Source: Curtobacterium sp. MCLR17_032 (GTDB taxonomy: Bacteria; Actinomycetota; Actinomycetes; Actinomycetales; Microbacteriaceae). Taken from it: a stretch of DNA of 64,000 nucleotides. Location of the stretch: assembly GCF_003234795.2 (NCBI RefSeq), contig NZ_CP126268.1, positions 1 through 64,000 of the forward strand, written 5' to 3'. Positions 46,630 through 55,879 of the stretch are shown here, one piece after another. How positions within the stretch are numbered: position 1 is the stretch's first letter; every line of letters begins with the position of its first letter. The notes under the pieces are model-generated. The model worked only from the letters and a program-made list of their open reading frames with translations. It was not told where the DNA came from and did not search any database. The position numbers were made by a program, and so were the translations under genes.

Positions 46630-47949
46630 GTGACCGCCGCGACGACCCGCATCTTCAGCACGCCCGTCGGCCGGATCGTCGGCCACCGTGACGGCGGCGT
46701 GGTCCGCGCACTCGGGATCCCGTACGCCCGCGCCGAGCGGTTCGGGCGACCGCAACCGGTCCCGCCGTTCACGACCGACTTCGTCGCCGACACCCCCGCG
46801 CCGGTGCCGCCGCAGCCGGCGACGCCCGTGCTCGAGGAGCTCATCCACCCGATCGAGGCCGAGGTGTCCGAGGACTGCCAGGCCCTGTCGGTGACGGTGC
46901 CCGCGGACCTCGGCGAGGACGAACTGCTGCCCGTGATGGTGTGGATCCACGGCGGCTCGTACGTCGTCGGTGGCGGGGACATCCCGATCCACAACCCGCG
47001 GGCGCTCGCCGAGGAGCAGCGGGTCGTCGTCGTCGCGGTCACCTACCGACTCGGTGTGCTCGGCTTCCTCGGCGACGGGGAGCGGGTGCCGGCGAACCTC
47101 GGGCTGCTCGACCTGGTCGAGGCGGTGCGCTGGGTGCACGCCAACATCGCGGGGCTCGGCGGCGACCCGGACCGGATCACCCTGTTCGGGCAGTCCGCCG
47201 GCGGCGACGCGATCGCGCACCTGATGGTCGCCGACGGCACGGCCGGGCTGTTCCAGCGGGCCATCGTGCAGAGCGCTCCGCTCGGGCTGTCGCGTCGTCG
47301 GGCGCGGATGAACCGGGCGATGCTCCGCGCGGTCGGGACCGTTGCCCCGGACACCGCGTTGGACGACGTGCTCGCGCTGCAGGCGGCCGCCGAGAAGGTG
47401 GCGCTGCCGTACGGGCTGCGCGGCGGGATGCCCTTCGGCACGCAGTACGGGCACGCACCGCTGCCCGCCGAACGCGACCTGCCGGACGCCTGGCGCCGCG
47501 CGGCCCCGCACGTGGAGGTGCTCATCGGGTCCGCCACCGACGAGGCCGCCCTCTACGTGCCGATGATCCCGGGCCTCCCGGCCGTCGCGCGCACCCGGAT
47601 CGGCCGGGCGCTGCTCCGGTGGTGGCTCGTCCGTCCGCTCAGCGAGGTCATCTACGGCCGCGACGCCCGGGCCTTCGCCGCCCGACACCGCGCCGCCGGT
47701 GGTCGGGCCGTGGTCTACCGGCTGCACCGCGGGGTGACCGTCCGGCCGACGGGGGCGGTGCACATGAGCGACGTGCCACTGCTGCTCGGCGACCGAGCGG
47801 CGTGGGCCGGCAGCCGCTTCGTGCCGGAGCAGGACTGGGCCGCCGTCGAACGGCGCGGGCCGGGTCACCGGGCGATCTGGGCGGAGTTCGCGCGCACCGG
47901 ACGGGTCACCGCGGCTGACGACGAGACGCTGACGTTCGACCGGGGCTGA
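46630..47949 (+). CDS. Type-B carboxylesterase
   Basis: 439 aa from GTG at 46630 (the frame is open 10 codons earlier). Family motifs are present in order: EDCQALSVTVP, the oxyanion HGGSYVVGGG, the nucleophile GQSAGGDA, and the late His in GAVHMSDVPLLLG. Cleaves carboxylic esters; no signal peptide, so probably cytoplasmic. A TetR regulator follows on the same strand after 49 bases and may control it. Confidence 0.88.
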   Translation: MTAATTRIFSTPVGRIVGHRDGGVVRALGIPYARAERFGRPQPVPPFTTDFVADTPAPVPPQPATPVLEELIHPIEAEVSEDCQALSVTVPADLGEDELLPVMVWIHGGSYVVGGGDIPIHNPRALAEEQRVVVVAVTYRLGVLGFLGDGERVPANLGLLDLVEAVRWVHANIAGLGGDPDRITLFGQSAGGDAIAHLMVADGTAGLFQRAIVQSAPLGLSRRRARMNRAMLRAVGTVAPDTALDDVLALQAAAEKVALPYGLRGGMPFGTQYGHAPLPAERDLPDAWRRAAPHVEVLIGSATDEAALYVPMIPGLPAVARTRIGRALLRWWLVRPLSEVIYGRDARAFAARHRAAGGRAVVYRLHRGVTVRPTGAVHMSDVPLLLGDRAAWAGSRFVPEQDWAAVERRGPGHRAIWAEFARTGRVTAADDETLTFDRG

Positions 47950-47998
47950 CTGTCCACACCCCTCGAACTGGCGGTCGCGCCACCCGGGCCCGGGCCGG

Positions 47999-48598
47999 AT
48001 GATCGTCCTCATGCCCGCGCCCGATGCCGACCTCCGTCCCCGCATCGTCCAGGCGGCGATCGAGGCATTCCGGCGCTCGGACTTCCATGCCGTCGGGCCC
48101 GCCGAGGTCGCGGCGCTCGCCGACCTCACGCCCGCAGACGTCACCGACGCCTACCCGGTGTGGGAACTGCTCGTCGTCGCCGTCATGAACCGCTGGAACA
48201 ACGGCGACCGAGCGTCCCTGTGGTCGATCGCCGAACAGCACGGCGCTGCCGCGTACCTCCGCGCCCGCCTGCAGTCCGGGCTCGCCGATCCGGGGCTCGT
48301 CCGCATCCGGATCGCCACGCTCAGTGCGGCCTCGGCGCCGTCGCACCCGGCCGCCGGGTGGTTCCGGAGCCAGTACGTCCACTCGTTCGAGGACATCACC
48401 CTCGCCCTCGTGCGGGACGTCGTCGCCGGTCGCGAGCCGCGCGGGACGTCGCCCCGGCATGCCGCCGAGCAGCTGGTCGCCCTCTACGAGGGGTTGCAGG
48501 TGCAGTCGCTGATGCGCGACGACAACGACCTGCTGTCGGGGTGGGACCGGGCCGTCGCCCGGATGCGCGCCGGGTGGGGTGCGGTCGCGCTCGTCTGA
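47999..48598 (+). CDS. TetR-like transcriptional regulator
   Basis: 199 aa. The N-terminal region (about 12-60) RPRIVQAAIEAFRRSDFHAVGPAEVAALADLTPADVTDAYP fits the TetR helix-turn-helix but with an atypical recognition helix (the usual YYHF is replaced by DAYPVW). The C-terminal helical ligand domain is normal in length. An ATG at 48011 is an alternative start. It may regulate the preceding esterase. Confidence 0.8.
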   Translation: MIVLMPAPDADLRPRIVQAAIEAFRRSDFHAVGPAEVAALADLTPADVTDAYPVWELLVVAVMNRWNNGDRASLWSIAEQHGAAAYLRARLQSGLADPGLVRIRIATLSAASAPSHPAAGWFRSQYVHSFEDITLALVRDVVAGREPRGTSPRHAAEQLVALYEGLQVQSLMRDDNDLLSGWDRAVARMRAGWGAVALV

Positions 48599-48693
48599 GT
48601 TCTGCGCGATCGGGTGCCCCACGATCAGGCTCGTCGCGCTACGGTCGAGGGTCGCCCGGCCACCGCGCACCTGACCACTGATCTGGAGGACCC

Positions 48694-49803
48694 ATGTCCG
48701 GCAGCACGTTCGGAGAACTGTTCCGCGTCACCAACTTCGGCGAGTCACACGGTCCTGCCATCGGGTGCGTCGTCGACGGATGCCCCCCGGGGATCCCCCT
48801 GACCGAAGCGGACATCCAGCACGACCTGGACCGGCGGCGCCCCGGGACGTCCCGGCACGTCACGCAGCGTCGGGAGCCCGACCGGGTCGAGATCCTGTCC
48901 GGGGTCTACGAGGGGCGGACGACGGGCACGCCGATCGCGCTGGTGATCCGGAACGAGGACCAGCGGAGCAAGGACTACGCGGACCTGCTCGACACCTTCC
49001 GTCCGGGCCACGCGGACTACACGTACTGGCGCAAGTACGGCCTGCGCGACCCTCGTGGCGGCGGGCGCTCGTCCGCCCGGTTGACGGCGCCGATGGTCGC
49101 GGCCGGTGCGATCGCCCGCCAGTGGCTCCGGAGTGAGTGCGACCTGCAGATCGTCGGGTGGATGAGCCAGCTCGACGACATCGCCGTGCCCTTCGTCGAC
49201 GAGTCGCAGATCCCGCTGAACCCGTTCTTCGCCGCGGACGCGGCGGTCGTGCCGCAGCTCGAGCAGCGGATGGACGAGCTCCGCGCCGCCGGTGACTCGT
49301 GTGGTGCGCGGATCGACGTCGTGGCCCGGAACGTCCCGGCGGGTCTCGGCGAGCCGCTGTTCGGCAAGCTCGACGCCGACATCGCCAGCGCGATGATGAG
49401 CATCAACGCGGTCAAGGGCGTCGAGATCGGCGCCGGGTTCGACAGCGTCAGCCAGCGTGGCAGTGAGCACGGCGACGAACTGACCCCGGACGGCTTCGCG
49501 AGCAACAACGCGGGCGGGGTCCTGGGCGGGATCTCGACCGGTCAGGAGCTGCGGGTCTCGATCGCGATCAAGCCGACGAGCTCGATCCGGACCCCGCGCC
49601 GCTCGATCGACCGCGACGGAACACCGACCGTCGTGGAGACCAAGGGCCGGCACGACCCGTGCGTCGGGATCCGTGCCACGCCGGTCGTCGAGGCGATGCT
49701 GGCACTCGTGCTGATGGACCACATGCTGCTCCACCGGGCGTACGACGGGGCGGTGTCGTTGCCCGTCCCGCCGATCGAGGGCCCGGTCTGGCCGAGCGCA
49801 TGA
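48694..49803 (+). CDS. aroC: Chorismate synthase, proteobacterial-type sequence
   Basis: Converts 5-enolpyruvylshikimate 3-phosphate to chorismate using reduced FMN. 369 aa with FGESHG (about 16-21), [33 protein letters not shown] and [11 protein letters not shown]. The wording of these motifs matches the E. coli type closely (LFRVTxFGESHG, RRPGTSR, DQRSKDY). The usual actinobacterial AroC instead begins LRWLTAGESHG. It is outside any aro cluster, so this may be a second, acquired copy. GGAGG precedes the ATG. Confidence 0.93.
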   Translation: MSGSTFGELFRVTNFGESHGPAIGCVVDGCPPGIPLTEADIQHDLDRRRPGTSRHVTQRREPDRVEILSGVYEGRTTGTPIALVIRNEDQRSKDYADLLDTFRPGHADYTYWRKYGLRDPRGGGRSSARLTAPMVAAGAIARQWLRSECDLQIVGWMSQLDDIAVPFVDESQIPLNPFFAADAAVVPQLEQRMDELRAAGDSCGARIDVVARNVPAGLGEPLFGKLDADIASAMMSINAVKGVEIGAGFDSVSQRGSEHGDELTPDGFASNNAGGVLGGISTGQELRVSIAIKPTSSIRTPRRSIDRDGTPTVVETKGRHDPCVGIRATPVVEAMLALVLMDHMLLHRAYDGAVSLPVPPIEGPVWPSA

Positions 49804-49810
49804 CGGCCCG

Positions 49811-50155
49811 ATGACGACGACGACGCCCGGGACGGTCCGGAGCTGGAACGGCGAGGAGGGGTGGGGAGTCGTCGACCTGGACCCGGACGTCGGAGGCGAC
49901 CCGGGCCTCCCGGCAGTGGTGCGCGACGTCTGGGTGCACTTCAGCGCGGTCGTCGGGCGCGACTTCGGGTACCTGGTACCGGGCGAGCGGGTGTCCGTGG
50001 CGTGGGACGAGGCCCCGAACTCGCCGCACGGGAGGCAGGCGAGCGCGGTCGTCGTGGCCGACGGCGGGTCGGGTGGCGGGCCGATCGAGGCGTCCGACCA
50101 CGGCGCGATGAGCAGCATCCTGACGATCAAGTGGGACGACGGCTCCGCGAGCTGA
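49811..50155 (+). CDS. Divergent cold-shock-domain protein
   Basis: 114 aa. The first 75 residues follow the cold-shock fold: GTVRSWNGEEGWGVVDLD resembles RNP1 (GTVKWFNxxKGFGFI), and DVWVHFSAVVG matches RNP2 (DVFVHFSAI). The aromatic RNA-binding residues are partly replaced. An acidic-aromatic tail (ILTIKWDDGSAS) is added. It starts 8 bases after aroC without its own ribosome site, so is probably coupled. Role in RNA binding is inferred. Confidence 0.8.
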   Translation: MTTTTPGTVRSWNGEEGWGVVDLDPDVGGDPGLPAVVRDVWVHFSAVVGRDFGYLVPGERVSVAWDEAPNSPHGRQASAVVVADGGSGGGPIEASDHGAMSSILTIKWDDGSAS

Positions 50156-50179
50156 CCGTGCCGCTGCCATACTGACCCC

Positions 50180-52939
50180 ATGACGACGGCGCAGCCCGTC
50201 ATCGGGCGTGAGCGGGAGACCGCCGCCCTCCGACATGCCGTCGGTCACGTCACCGACGGCGGTGCCGCGTTCGTGGTCGATGGGGAAGCCGGGATCGGCA
50301 AGTCGTCCCTCGTCGCCGACCTGGTCGAGTACGCGGACGGTCGAGGTCTCCGGGTCCTGACGACGACCGGCACCTTGGCCGAGTCCAGCGAGCCCTACGC
50401 CGCGCTCCACCTGCTCCTGTACCCCCTGCGGGCGGGCATCCCGGACCTGCCGCAGCCGCAGCGACGGGCGCTCGACGTCGCCTTCGGGGTCACGTCCGGG
50501 GTGCAGCCCTCGCCGCTCCTCGCCGGACTGGCGGCGCTGACCCTGCTCTCCGACGCCGCCGCGGCACGTCCGCTCCTGGTCGTCGTCGAGGACCTGCACT
50601 GGATGGACGTGCCGTCGCGGTGGGCACTCCGGATGATCGCCCGCCGGGTCGGCGAGGACTCGCTGGTCATCGTCATGACGACGCGGGACTCGGACGCGGC
50701 CGAGGACCCGGGCGTCCGACGGCTGCACCTCGCGCCGCTGGACGCGCCGGCCGCCGACCTGCTGCTCGACGGCGTCCCCGGAGCGCCGCGGGGGCAGGCT
50801 CGGCGAGACCTCGTGCTCCGCGCCGAGGGCAACCCGCTGGCGCTGCGCGAACTGGGCCGGTCGGCGTCGGAGGAGCACGCTCGCGACCGTCCGGTGGTGG
50901 GCCGGGTGGAGCAGGAGTTCGCCGGTCGCTTCGCCGGACTCGAGCAGTCGGTCCGCTTGGCGGTCCTCGCCGTGGCACTGTCCGGCAGCACTGGTGCGGA
51001 GGAGGCGGCACGGGTGGCTGCCCGGGCGTTCGGGAGGTTCCCACCGCCGACGTGGACGGAGCAGGCGTCGGCGTCGTCGCTCCTGGTCTGGGAGGCCCCG
51101 CGCGCGATCCGGTTCCGGCACCCCCTCGTCCAGTCGGCGGTCCTCGCCGTTGCGTCGCCGACCGAGCGCACCGCGGTCCTGCGGTCGCTCGTCACCGAAC
51201 ACGAGGACGATCCGACCCGGACGGTCTGGTGGCGTGCCGAGCTCACGACCGGACACGACTACGCCCTGGCCGAGGAGATCGCCGCACTCGGCGCGGGACG
51301 GACGGCGATGTCCGATCCGCTCGTCGCGAGCCGCGCCTACGAGCGAGCCGCCGAACTGACGTCGGACGTCGTCCGACGCGTCGAGCGACGCATCACCGCG
51401 GCGGAACTCGCCGGGCTGTCCGGCCGGATCGCCGACGCGGCGCTCCTGGTGCAGCGAGCCCGCGACGAGGCGCCGGACCGGTTGCTCGCGGCGCGTGCGG
51501 CCTGGTTCGCCGAGATCCTGCCCACCGGCCGGACGGGGCTCGCCGTCGGCGACCTCGGACCGGCACTCCACGCGGTCTCCGAGATGCAGGCGGCCGGCGG
51601 CGTCGAGGACGCCACCACCGCCCTGCTGCACCTCGCCGCGATCGCCTGGGACCACACCGCCGAGCCCGACCCGGGGGACCCGATGCTCGTCGTGGTCGAG
51701 GCACTCGCGCTGCCCGACGACGACCCGCGGGCGATCCTCCTGGCCGCGCGGACGGAACCGGTGGTCCGCGGCGACCACGTCATGGAACGCGCGCTCGCAG
51801 CGGCTCCGACGGCCGAGGACGAGGAGTCGGCGTGGCTCCTCGGCTACGCGCTCAACCTCGTCGGCGAGGTCGAGACCGCCCGGGTGCTGCTCGACCGGGC
51901 CCTCGCGAGCATGCGGGCTCGTGGTGAGTTGCGGACGTTCCCGCAGGCACTGATGGGCACCTCGATGACCACGTACCTGGCCGGGGACGTCGCGAAGGCC
52001 CGGTCCCTCGCGGAGCAGGCCGAGTCGCTCGGCCGTGACCTCGGTGACGCCGGTTTCTCGGCGGCGGCTCGTTGTGCGCTCGCCTGGTTCGACGCCCTCG
52101 AGGGGGTGGTGCCCGACGCCGAGCAGATCGCCGGCGGGACCCAGGCGGGTGCGCAGGTCCTCCGGTCCGGGGCGATGCGTGCGACGCTGCGTGGGGCTGC
52201 GGGGCTGGTCGACCTGCTCGCGGGCCGTGCGTCGGAGGCCCTCGAGCGCCTCCGTGGCCTGTCCGACCCGGCTCACGACGGGTACCACCCGTGGTTCGGC
52301 GTCGCGACCTCGCACGACTTCGTCGACGCCGCGCTGGAGTCGGGCCGACGCGGCGACGTCGAGCAGCGGCTGGCGGACCTCGAGCAGCTCCACGCGCGCT
52401 GGCACGCACCGATCGTCCGGACCGCCGTCGACTACACCCGGCTCGCGCTGGTCCCTGACGACGAGCTCGAGTCGGCGTGGGTGACACTGCAGCACGAGCG
52501 CTGGGCGATGCCGTACGTCCAGGCGCGTGCGCTCCTCCGACTGGGCCGCCGACTGCGCCGAGCACGCCGGACGACGCTCGCCCGGGCGGTGCTGCACGCG
52601 GCCCTCGACCTGTTCGCGGCGATGCCGGCACCGACGTGGGAGGAACGGACGCGCGACGCCCTCCGTGCCGCCGGCGAGCGGTTGCCGGCCGCCGGGGCAC
52701 GCGACGTCGAACTCCTGACCCCGCAGGAACTCCGCGTCTGCACCCTCGCGTCGCGCGGGATGAGCAACCGGGCCATCGGTGAGCACCTGTTCGTCTCACC
52801 CCGGACGGTCGGCGCGCACCTGTACGCGGCGTTCCAGAAGCTCGGGATCTCGACCCGCCAGCAGTTGCCCGGTGTGCTGCCGACCGAGGCCGAGGCCGAG
52901 GCCGACGGCGACGCCGTGGACCGGGCAGCTCGCCCCTAG
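50180..52939 (+). CDS. Large ATP-binding LuxR-family regulator (LAL type)
   Basis: 919 aa. N-terminal AAA-type ATPase with Walker A GEAGIGKS (35-42) and a Walker-B-like LLVVVEDLHWMD, a long helical TPR-like middle (about 350-830), and a C-terminal LuxR helix-turn-helix: LLTPQELRVCTLASRGMSNRAIGEHLFVSPRTVGAHL. LAL regulators are ATP-dependent activators of catabolic or secondary-metabolite genes. The target is not evident; it is followed by hydrolase genes on the same strand. Confidence 0.92.
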   Translation: MTTAQPVIGRERETAALRHAVGHVTDGGAAFVVDGEAGIGKSSLVADLVEYADGRGLRVLTTTGTLAESSEPYAALHLLLYPLRAGIPDLPQPQRRALDVAFGVTSGVQPSPLLAGLAALTLLSDAAAARPLLVVVEDLHWMDVPSRWALRMIARRVGEDSLVIVMTTRDSDAAEDPGVRRLHLAPLDAPAADLLLDGVPGAPRGQARRDLVLRAEGNPLALRELGRSASEEHARDRPVVGRVEQEFAGRFAGLEQSVRLAVLAVALSGSTGAEEAARVAARAFGRFPPPTWTEQASASSLLVWEAPRAIRFRHPLVQSAVLAVASPTERTAVLRSLVTEHEDDPTRTVWWRAELTTGHDYALAEEIAALGAGRTAMSDPLVASRAYERAAELTSDVVRRVERRITAAELAGLSGRIADAALLVQRARDEAPDRLLAARAAWFAEILPTGRTGLAVGDLGPALHAVSEMQAAGGVEDATTALLHLAAIAWDHTAEPDPGDPMLVVVEALALPDDDPRAILLAARTEPVVRGDHVMERALAAAPTAEDEESAWLLGYALNLVGEVETARVLLDRALASMRARGELRTFPQALMGTSMTTYLAGDVAKARSLAEQAESLGRDLGDAGFSAAARCALAWFDALEGVVPDAEQIAGGTQAGAQVLRSGAMRATLRGAAGLVDLLAGRASEALERLRGLSDPAHDGYHPWFGVATSHDFVDAALESGRRGDVEQRLADLEQLHARWHAPIVRTAVDYTRLALVPDDELESAWVTLQHERWAMPYVQARALLRLGRRLRRARRTTLARAVLHAALDLFAAMPAPTWEERTRDALRAAGERLPAAGARDVELLTPQELRVCTLASRGMSNRAIGEHLFVSPRTVGAHLYAAFQKLGISTRQQLPGVLPTEAEAEADGDAVDRAARP

Positions 52940-53078
52940 GTCATCCGGCGGCGGATCTCGGTCATCATGACCGATGTGCTGCGGTCGTGCCCGCTCGTAC
53001 CTTCTGAGCGGAACCCCACGGTCACCACCGACGCCGGGCCGCGCCACGGGCTGCGGACCGGGAAGGAGCGAACGCACC

Positions 53079-53795
53079 ATGTCCGGAGCCCCCACCATCG
53101 TCCTCGTCCACGGCGCCTTCGCCGACGCCGCCAGCTGGGCACCCGTCACGAAGCTCCTGCTCGAGCAGGGCCACCGGGTCCTCGTCCCGCCGGTATCCAA
53201 CCGCAGCCTGTCCGCCGACGCGGCGTACATCCGGTCCGTCGTCGAGCAGGTCGACGGGCCGGTCCTGCTCGCCGGACACTCCTACGGAGGCGCGGTGGTC
53301 ACGGTCGCCGGTGCCGCAGACAACGTCGTCGGGCTGGTGTTCGTCGCCGCGTACGCACTCGAGGAGGGCGAGAGCCTCGGCGAGCTGCAGGGCGGCTTCC
53401 CGGACAGCGACCTCGCCGCCGCCCTCGTGTACGCGCCGTACCCGGTGGACGGCGCCGAGCCCGGCACGGACGTCTCGGTGGCGATCGAGGCCTTCCCCGC
53501 CGTCTTCGCGGGCGGCCTCGACCGGGAGACGGCGGAGGTGCTGGCGGTCTCGCAACGCCCGCTGTCCGCGGTCGCGTTCGGTGAGCCCGCGGCCGTCGCC
53601 GCGTGGAAGAGCCGCCCGTCGTGGGGGATCGTCTCCAGCGCCGACCACACCATCAACCCCGACGTCGAGCGGTTCGGGTACCAGCGCGCCGGGGTCCGCC
53701 GGGCGGTCGAGCTCGACGCCCCGCACCTGGTGATGCAGACCCACCCCGCCGAGGTGGCCGCCGTCATCACCGACGCCGTCGCCGAGCTGGCCTGA
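53079..53795 (+). CDS. Alpha/beta-fold hydrolase (esterase-like)
   Basis: 238 aa from the ATG at 53079, with GGAAGGAG nine bases upstream. It begins APTIVLVHGAFADAASW, with the oxyanion HG; the nucleophile is Ser68 in AGHSYGG, with late Asp (SSADHTINP) and His (DAPHLVM). The short form resembles EstC/salicylate-esterase-like hydrolases. It is followed by another hydrolase after a 16-bp tandem repeat. Confidence 0.9.
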   Translation: MSGAPTIVLVHGAFADAASWAPVTKLLLEQGHRVLVPPVSNRSLSADAAYIRSVVEQVDGPVLLAGHSYGGAVVTVAGAADNVVGLVFVAAYALEEGESLGELQGGFPDSDLAAALVYAPYPVDGAEPGTDVSVAIEAFPAVFAGGLDRETAEVLAVSQRPLSAVAFGEPAAVAAWKSRPSWGIVSSADHTINPDVERFGYQRAGVRRAVELDAPHLVMQTHPAEVAAVITDAVAELA

Positions 53796-53815
53796 CCCCA
53801 CACCGACCCACCCAG

Positions 53816-53847
53816 CACACCGCACGACCACCACACCGCACGACCAC
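53816..53847 (+). repeat. 16-bp tandem duplication before the next ribosome site
   Basis: CACACCGCACGACCAC occurs twice without gap (53816-53831 and 53832-53847), just upstream of the ribosome site AGGAGGG. Likely a small slippage duplication. Confidence 0.75.
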
Positions 53848-53865
53848 CACAGGAGGGCACCACAC

Positions 53866-54702
53866 ATGGGCTACATCACCACCGACGACGGGGCAGAGAT
53901 CTACTTCAAGGACTGGGGGAACCCCGACGCGCAGCCGATCGTGTTCCACCACGGCTGGCCGCTGTCCTCGGACGACTGGGACGCGCAGATGCTGTACTTC
54001 CTGGCCGAGGGGTACCGCGTCGTCGCGAGCGACCGGCGTGGCCACGGGCGGTCGTCGCAGATCGGCACCGGCCACGACATGGACCACTACGCCAGCGACG
54101 TGTCCGCCGTCGTCGAGCACCTCGACCTGCACGACGCGGTCCACATCGGTCACTCCACCGGTGGCGGCCAGGTCGCCCGGTACGTCGCCCGGTACGGCCA
54201 GCCGCAGGGTCGGGTCGCGAAGGCCGTCCTGGTGTCCGCCGTGCCGCCGCTGATGCTCAAGACGGAGTCCAACCCGGAGGGCACCGACCTCTCGGTCTTC
54301 GACGGGTTCCGTGCCGCGCTGACGGCGAACCGCGCCGAGTTCTTCCAGGCCGTCGCCTCGGGCCCGTTCTACGGCTTCAACCGGCCCGGCGTGACGACGT
54401 CCGAACCGGTGGTCGCCAACTGGTGGCGCCAGGGCATGACGGGCAGTGCGGTCGCCCACCTGGAAGGCATCAAGGCGTTCTCGGAGACCGACCAGACCGA
54501 GGACCTGCGGGCGATCACCGTGCCGGTGCTGGTCCTGCAGGGCGACGACGACCAGGTCGTCCCGTACCGGGCCGCCGCCCTGAAGCAGGCCGAGCTCCTC
54601 AGTGACGCGACCCTCACGATCTACGAGGGGTACCCGCACGGGATGCTGACCACGCACGCGGACGTCATCAACCCGGACATCCTCGCGTTCATCCGCAGCT
54701 GA
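53866..54702 (+). CDS. Alpha/beta hydrolase, non-haem chloroperoxidase/arylesterase group
   Basis: 278 aa. Sequence order is typical of cofactor-free haloperoxidases: MGYITTDDGAEIYFKDWG, HHGWPLSSDDWD, SDRRGHGRSS, nucleophile Ser97 in GHSTGGG, Asp in GDDDQVVPY and His in GYPHGML. These enzymes are usually esterases in vivo; peroxidation is a side reaction. AGGAGGG eight bases upstream. Confidence 0.92.
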   Translation: MGYITTDDGAEIYFKDWGNPDAQPIVFHHGWPLSSDDWDAQMLYFLAEGYRVVASDRRGHGRSSQIGTGHDMDHYASDVSAVVEHLDLHDAVHIGHSTGGGQVARYVARYGQPQGRVAKAVLVSAVPPLMLKTESNPEGTDLSVFDGFRAALTANRAEFFQAVASGPFYGFNRPGVTTSEPVVANWWRQGMTGSAVAHLEGIKAFSETDQTEDLRAITVPVLVLQGDDDQVVPYRAAALKQAELLSDATLTIYEGYPHGMLTTHADVINPDILAFIRS

Positions 54703-54743
54703 CGTCGCTGCACCGACGTCGCCGACGCTGCGTCCGCAGCGGA

Positions 54744-54805
54744 CCGGACGGGAGGCGCGGTGCCGGTGGGCCGACCAGGTCACCGGCACCGCGCCTCCCG
54801 TCCGG
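54744..54805. repeat. Palindromic intergenic repeat (GGACGGGAGGC family), copy 3, very long stem
   Basis: 54744-54768 and 54781-54805 form a perfect 25-bp inverted repeat with a 12-nt loop; the outer part is CCGGACGGGAGGC. It follows the hydrolase stop by about 40 bases and can serve as terminator. It is the strongest hairpin in the window. Confidence 0.9.
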
Positions 54806-54856
54806 CACCCCGCCACCGACGCAGGCCCACGCGTGCCGACGTGGCAGGGTGGCGTC

Positions 54857-55267
54857 ATGCCGGAGTGGGGGAACGCGAGCGGAGCACCGGTCTGGGGTGC
54901 ACCGCCGGCCGCACCACCGCGTCGTCGCGGCTCTGCCTGGGCGGTCGCCGGGATCGTCGTCGCCTCCGTGGGGTTCGCGGCCTCGTTCATCGGCGCGGTG
55001 CTGGGAGTGTCGGCGCTGCTGGGTGCCGGGCTGGTCTACGCCGCCAGCCAGGGCGAAGCCGGACACGGCGGCCTGTTCCGCGAGGTCACCCGGATCGGTG
55101 ACGTCTTCGTCGTGCTCCCGCTGGCACTGGTCGCCGTGGTGTGGACGGTCGTCGCCTGGCGACGCACCCGTGGACCGGACCGGTCACGGGTGACGACCGT
55201 CGTCGCGACCGTCCTGGCCTCGTGTCTGCTGCTGCTGTCGCTGTTCACCGCCCTGTTCGTGGTCTGA
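54857..55267 (+). CDS. Hypothetical membrane protein
   Basis: 136 aa from ATG 54857 (a GTG at 54833 is possible). A Pro-rich cytoplasmic lead (about 1-25) with a WGxPP pattern is followed by three membrane spans (about 28-62, 77-101 and 113-135). This layout resembles many actinobacterial DUF4190-like proteins, but I cannot assign it. Confidence 0.7.
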   Translation: MPEWGNASGAPVWGAPPAAPPRRRGSAWAVAGIVVASVGFAASFIGAVLGVSALLGAGLVYAASQGEAGHGGLFREVTRIGDVFVVLPLALVAVVWTVVAWRRTRGPDRSRVTTVVATVLASCLLLLSLFTALFVV

Positions 55268-55358
55268 CCGTCGGCATCACTCCAGTTCGCTGACCAGCCG
55301 CTCGCTCGCCGCCCGGCCCGTGGCTCGCGTCCCGGAGGACCGGCCGGGCGGGTCGCCA

Positions 55359-55369
55359 GGACGGGAGGC
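55359..55369. repeat. GGACGGGAGGC half-element upstream of the Nudix gene
   Basis: A single left arm of the palindromic family. The opposite arm GCCTCCCGTCC is at 55863-55873, just after the Nudix gene, so the gene is flanked by the two arms in inverted orientation. Confidence 0.6.
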
Positions 55370-55416
55370 CCGGCGCGGCGCTCCGGCATCGGTCCGGTCC
55401 CTGGGATGGTCGGGAC

Positions 55417-55857
55417 ATGGAGTACACCGACTACGACACCCGGCTGGCGTCCTACGCCGTCGTCACCGACGGGGACCGGGTGCTGCTCGCCCGGTTGAGC
55501 TGGCCGGACGCCGGGCTCTGGACGTTGCCGGGCGGCGGGGTGGAGCTCGACGAGACCGTCGAGGAGGGCGCCGTCCGCGAGGTGCTCGAGGAGACCGGGT
55601 ACGACGTGGTCGTCGAGGAGCTGCTCGGGGTGCGCTCCCACGTGGTCCCGCCCGAGCGTCGGAAGACCCGGAACGGCCGACCGATGAAGGCCGTGCAGGT
55701 GGTGCACCGGGCCCGGGTCGTCGGGGGCTCGCTGCGCCACGAGGCCGAGGGGACGACGGACCAGGCGGCCTGGGTCCCGATCGCCGAACTCGGGGCGCAC
55801 CGCCACGGGTTGCTCGTGGCGCAGGCCCTGCGGTGGGCGGGCGTCACGACGGAGTGA
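55417..55857 (+). CDS. Nudix hydrolase
   Basis: 146 aa. Hydrolyses a nucleoside diphosphate linked to another moiety. The Nudix box is complete: Gly40, Glu46, Arg54-Glu55, Glu58-Glu59 and Gly61 (GVELDETVEEGAVREVLEE). Substrate unknown. Isolated gene between two half-copies of the intergenic repeat. Confidence 0.92.
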   Translation: MEYTDYDTRLASYAVVTDGDRVLLARLSWPDAGLWTLPGGGVELDETVEEGAVREVLEETGYDVVVEELLGVRSHVVPPERRKTRNGRPMKAVQVVHRARVVGGSLRHEAEGTTDQAAWVPIAELGAHRHGLLVAQALRWAGVTTE

Positions 55858-55862
55858 GCCGC

Positions 55863-55873
55863 GCCTCCCGTCC
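55863..55873. repeat. GCCTCCCGTCC half-element downstream of the Nudix gene
   Basis: Right arm of the palindromic family, 6 bases past the Nudix stop and inverted relative to the arm at 55359. Confidence 0.6.
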
Positions 55874-55879
55874 GGTCGG

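Noticed and set aside
49568..52786. A 1072-codon minus-strand open frame opposite aroC and the LuxR gene
   Set aside because: Shadow of real genes with intact motifs on the other strand; no ribosome site or protein-like composition.
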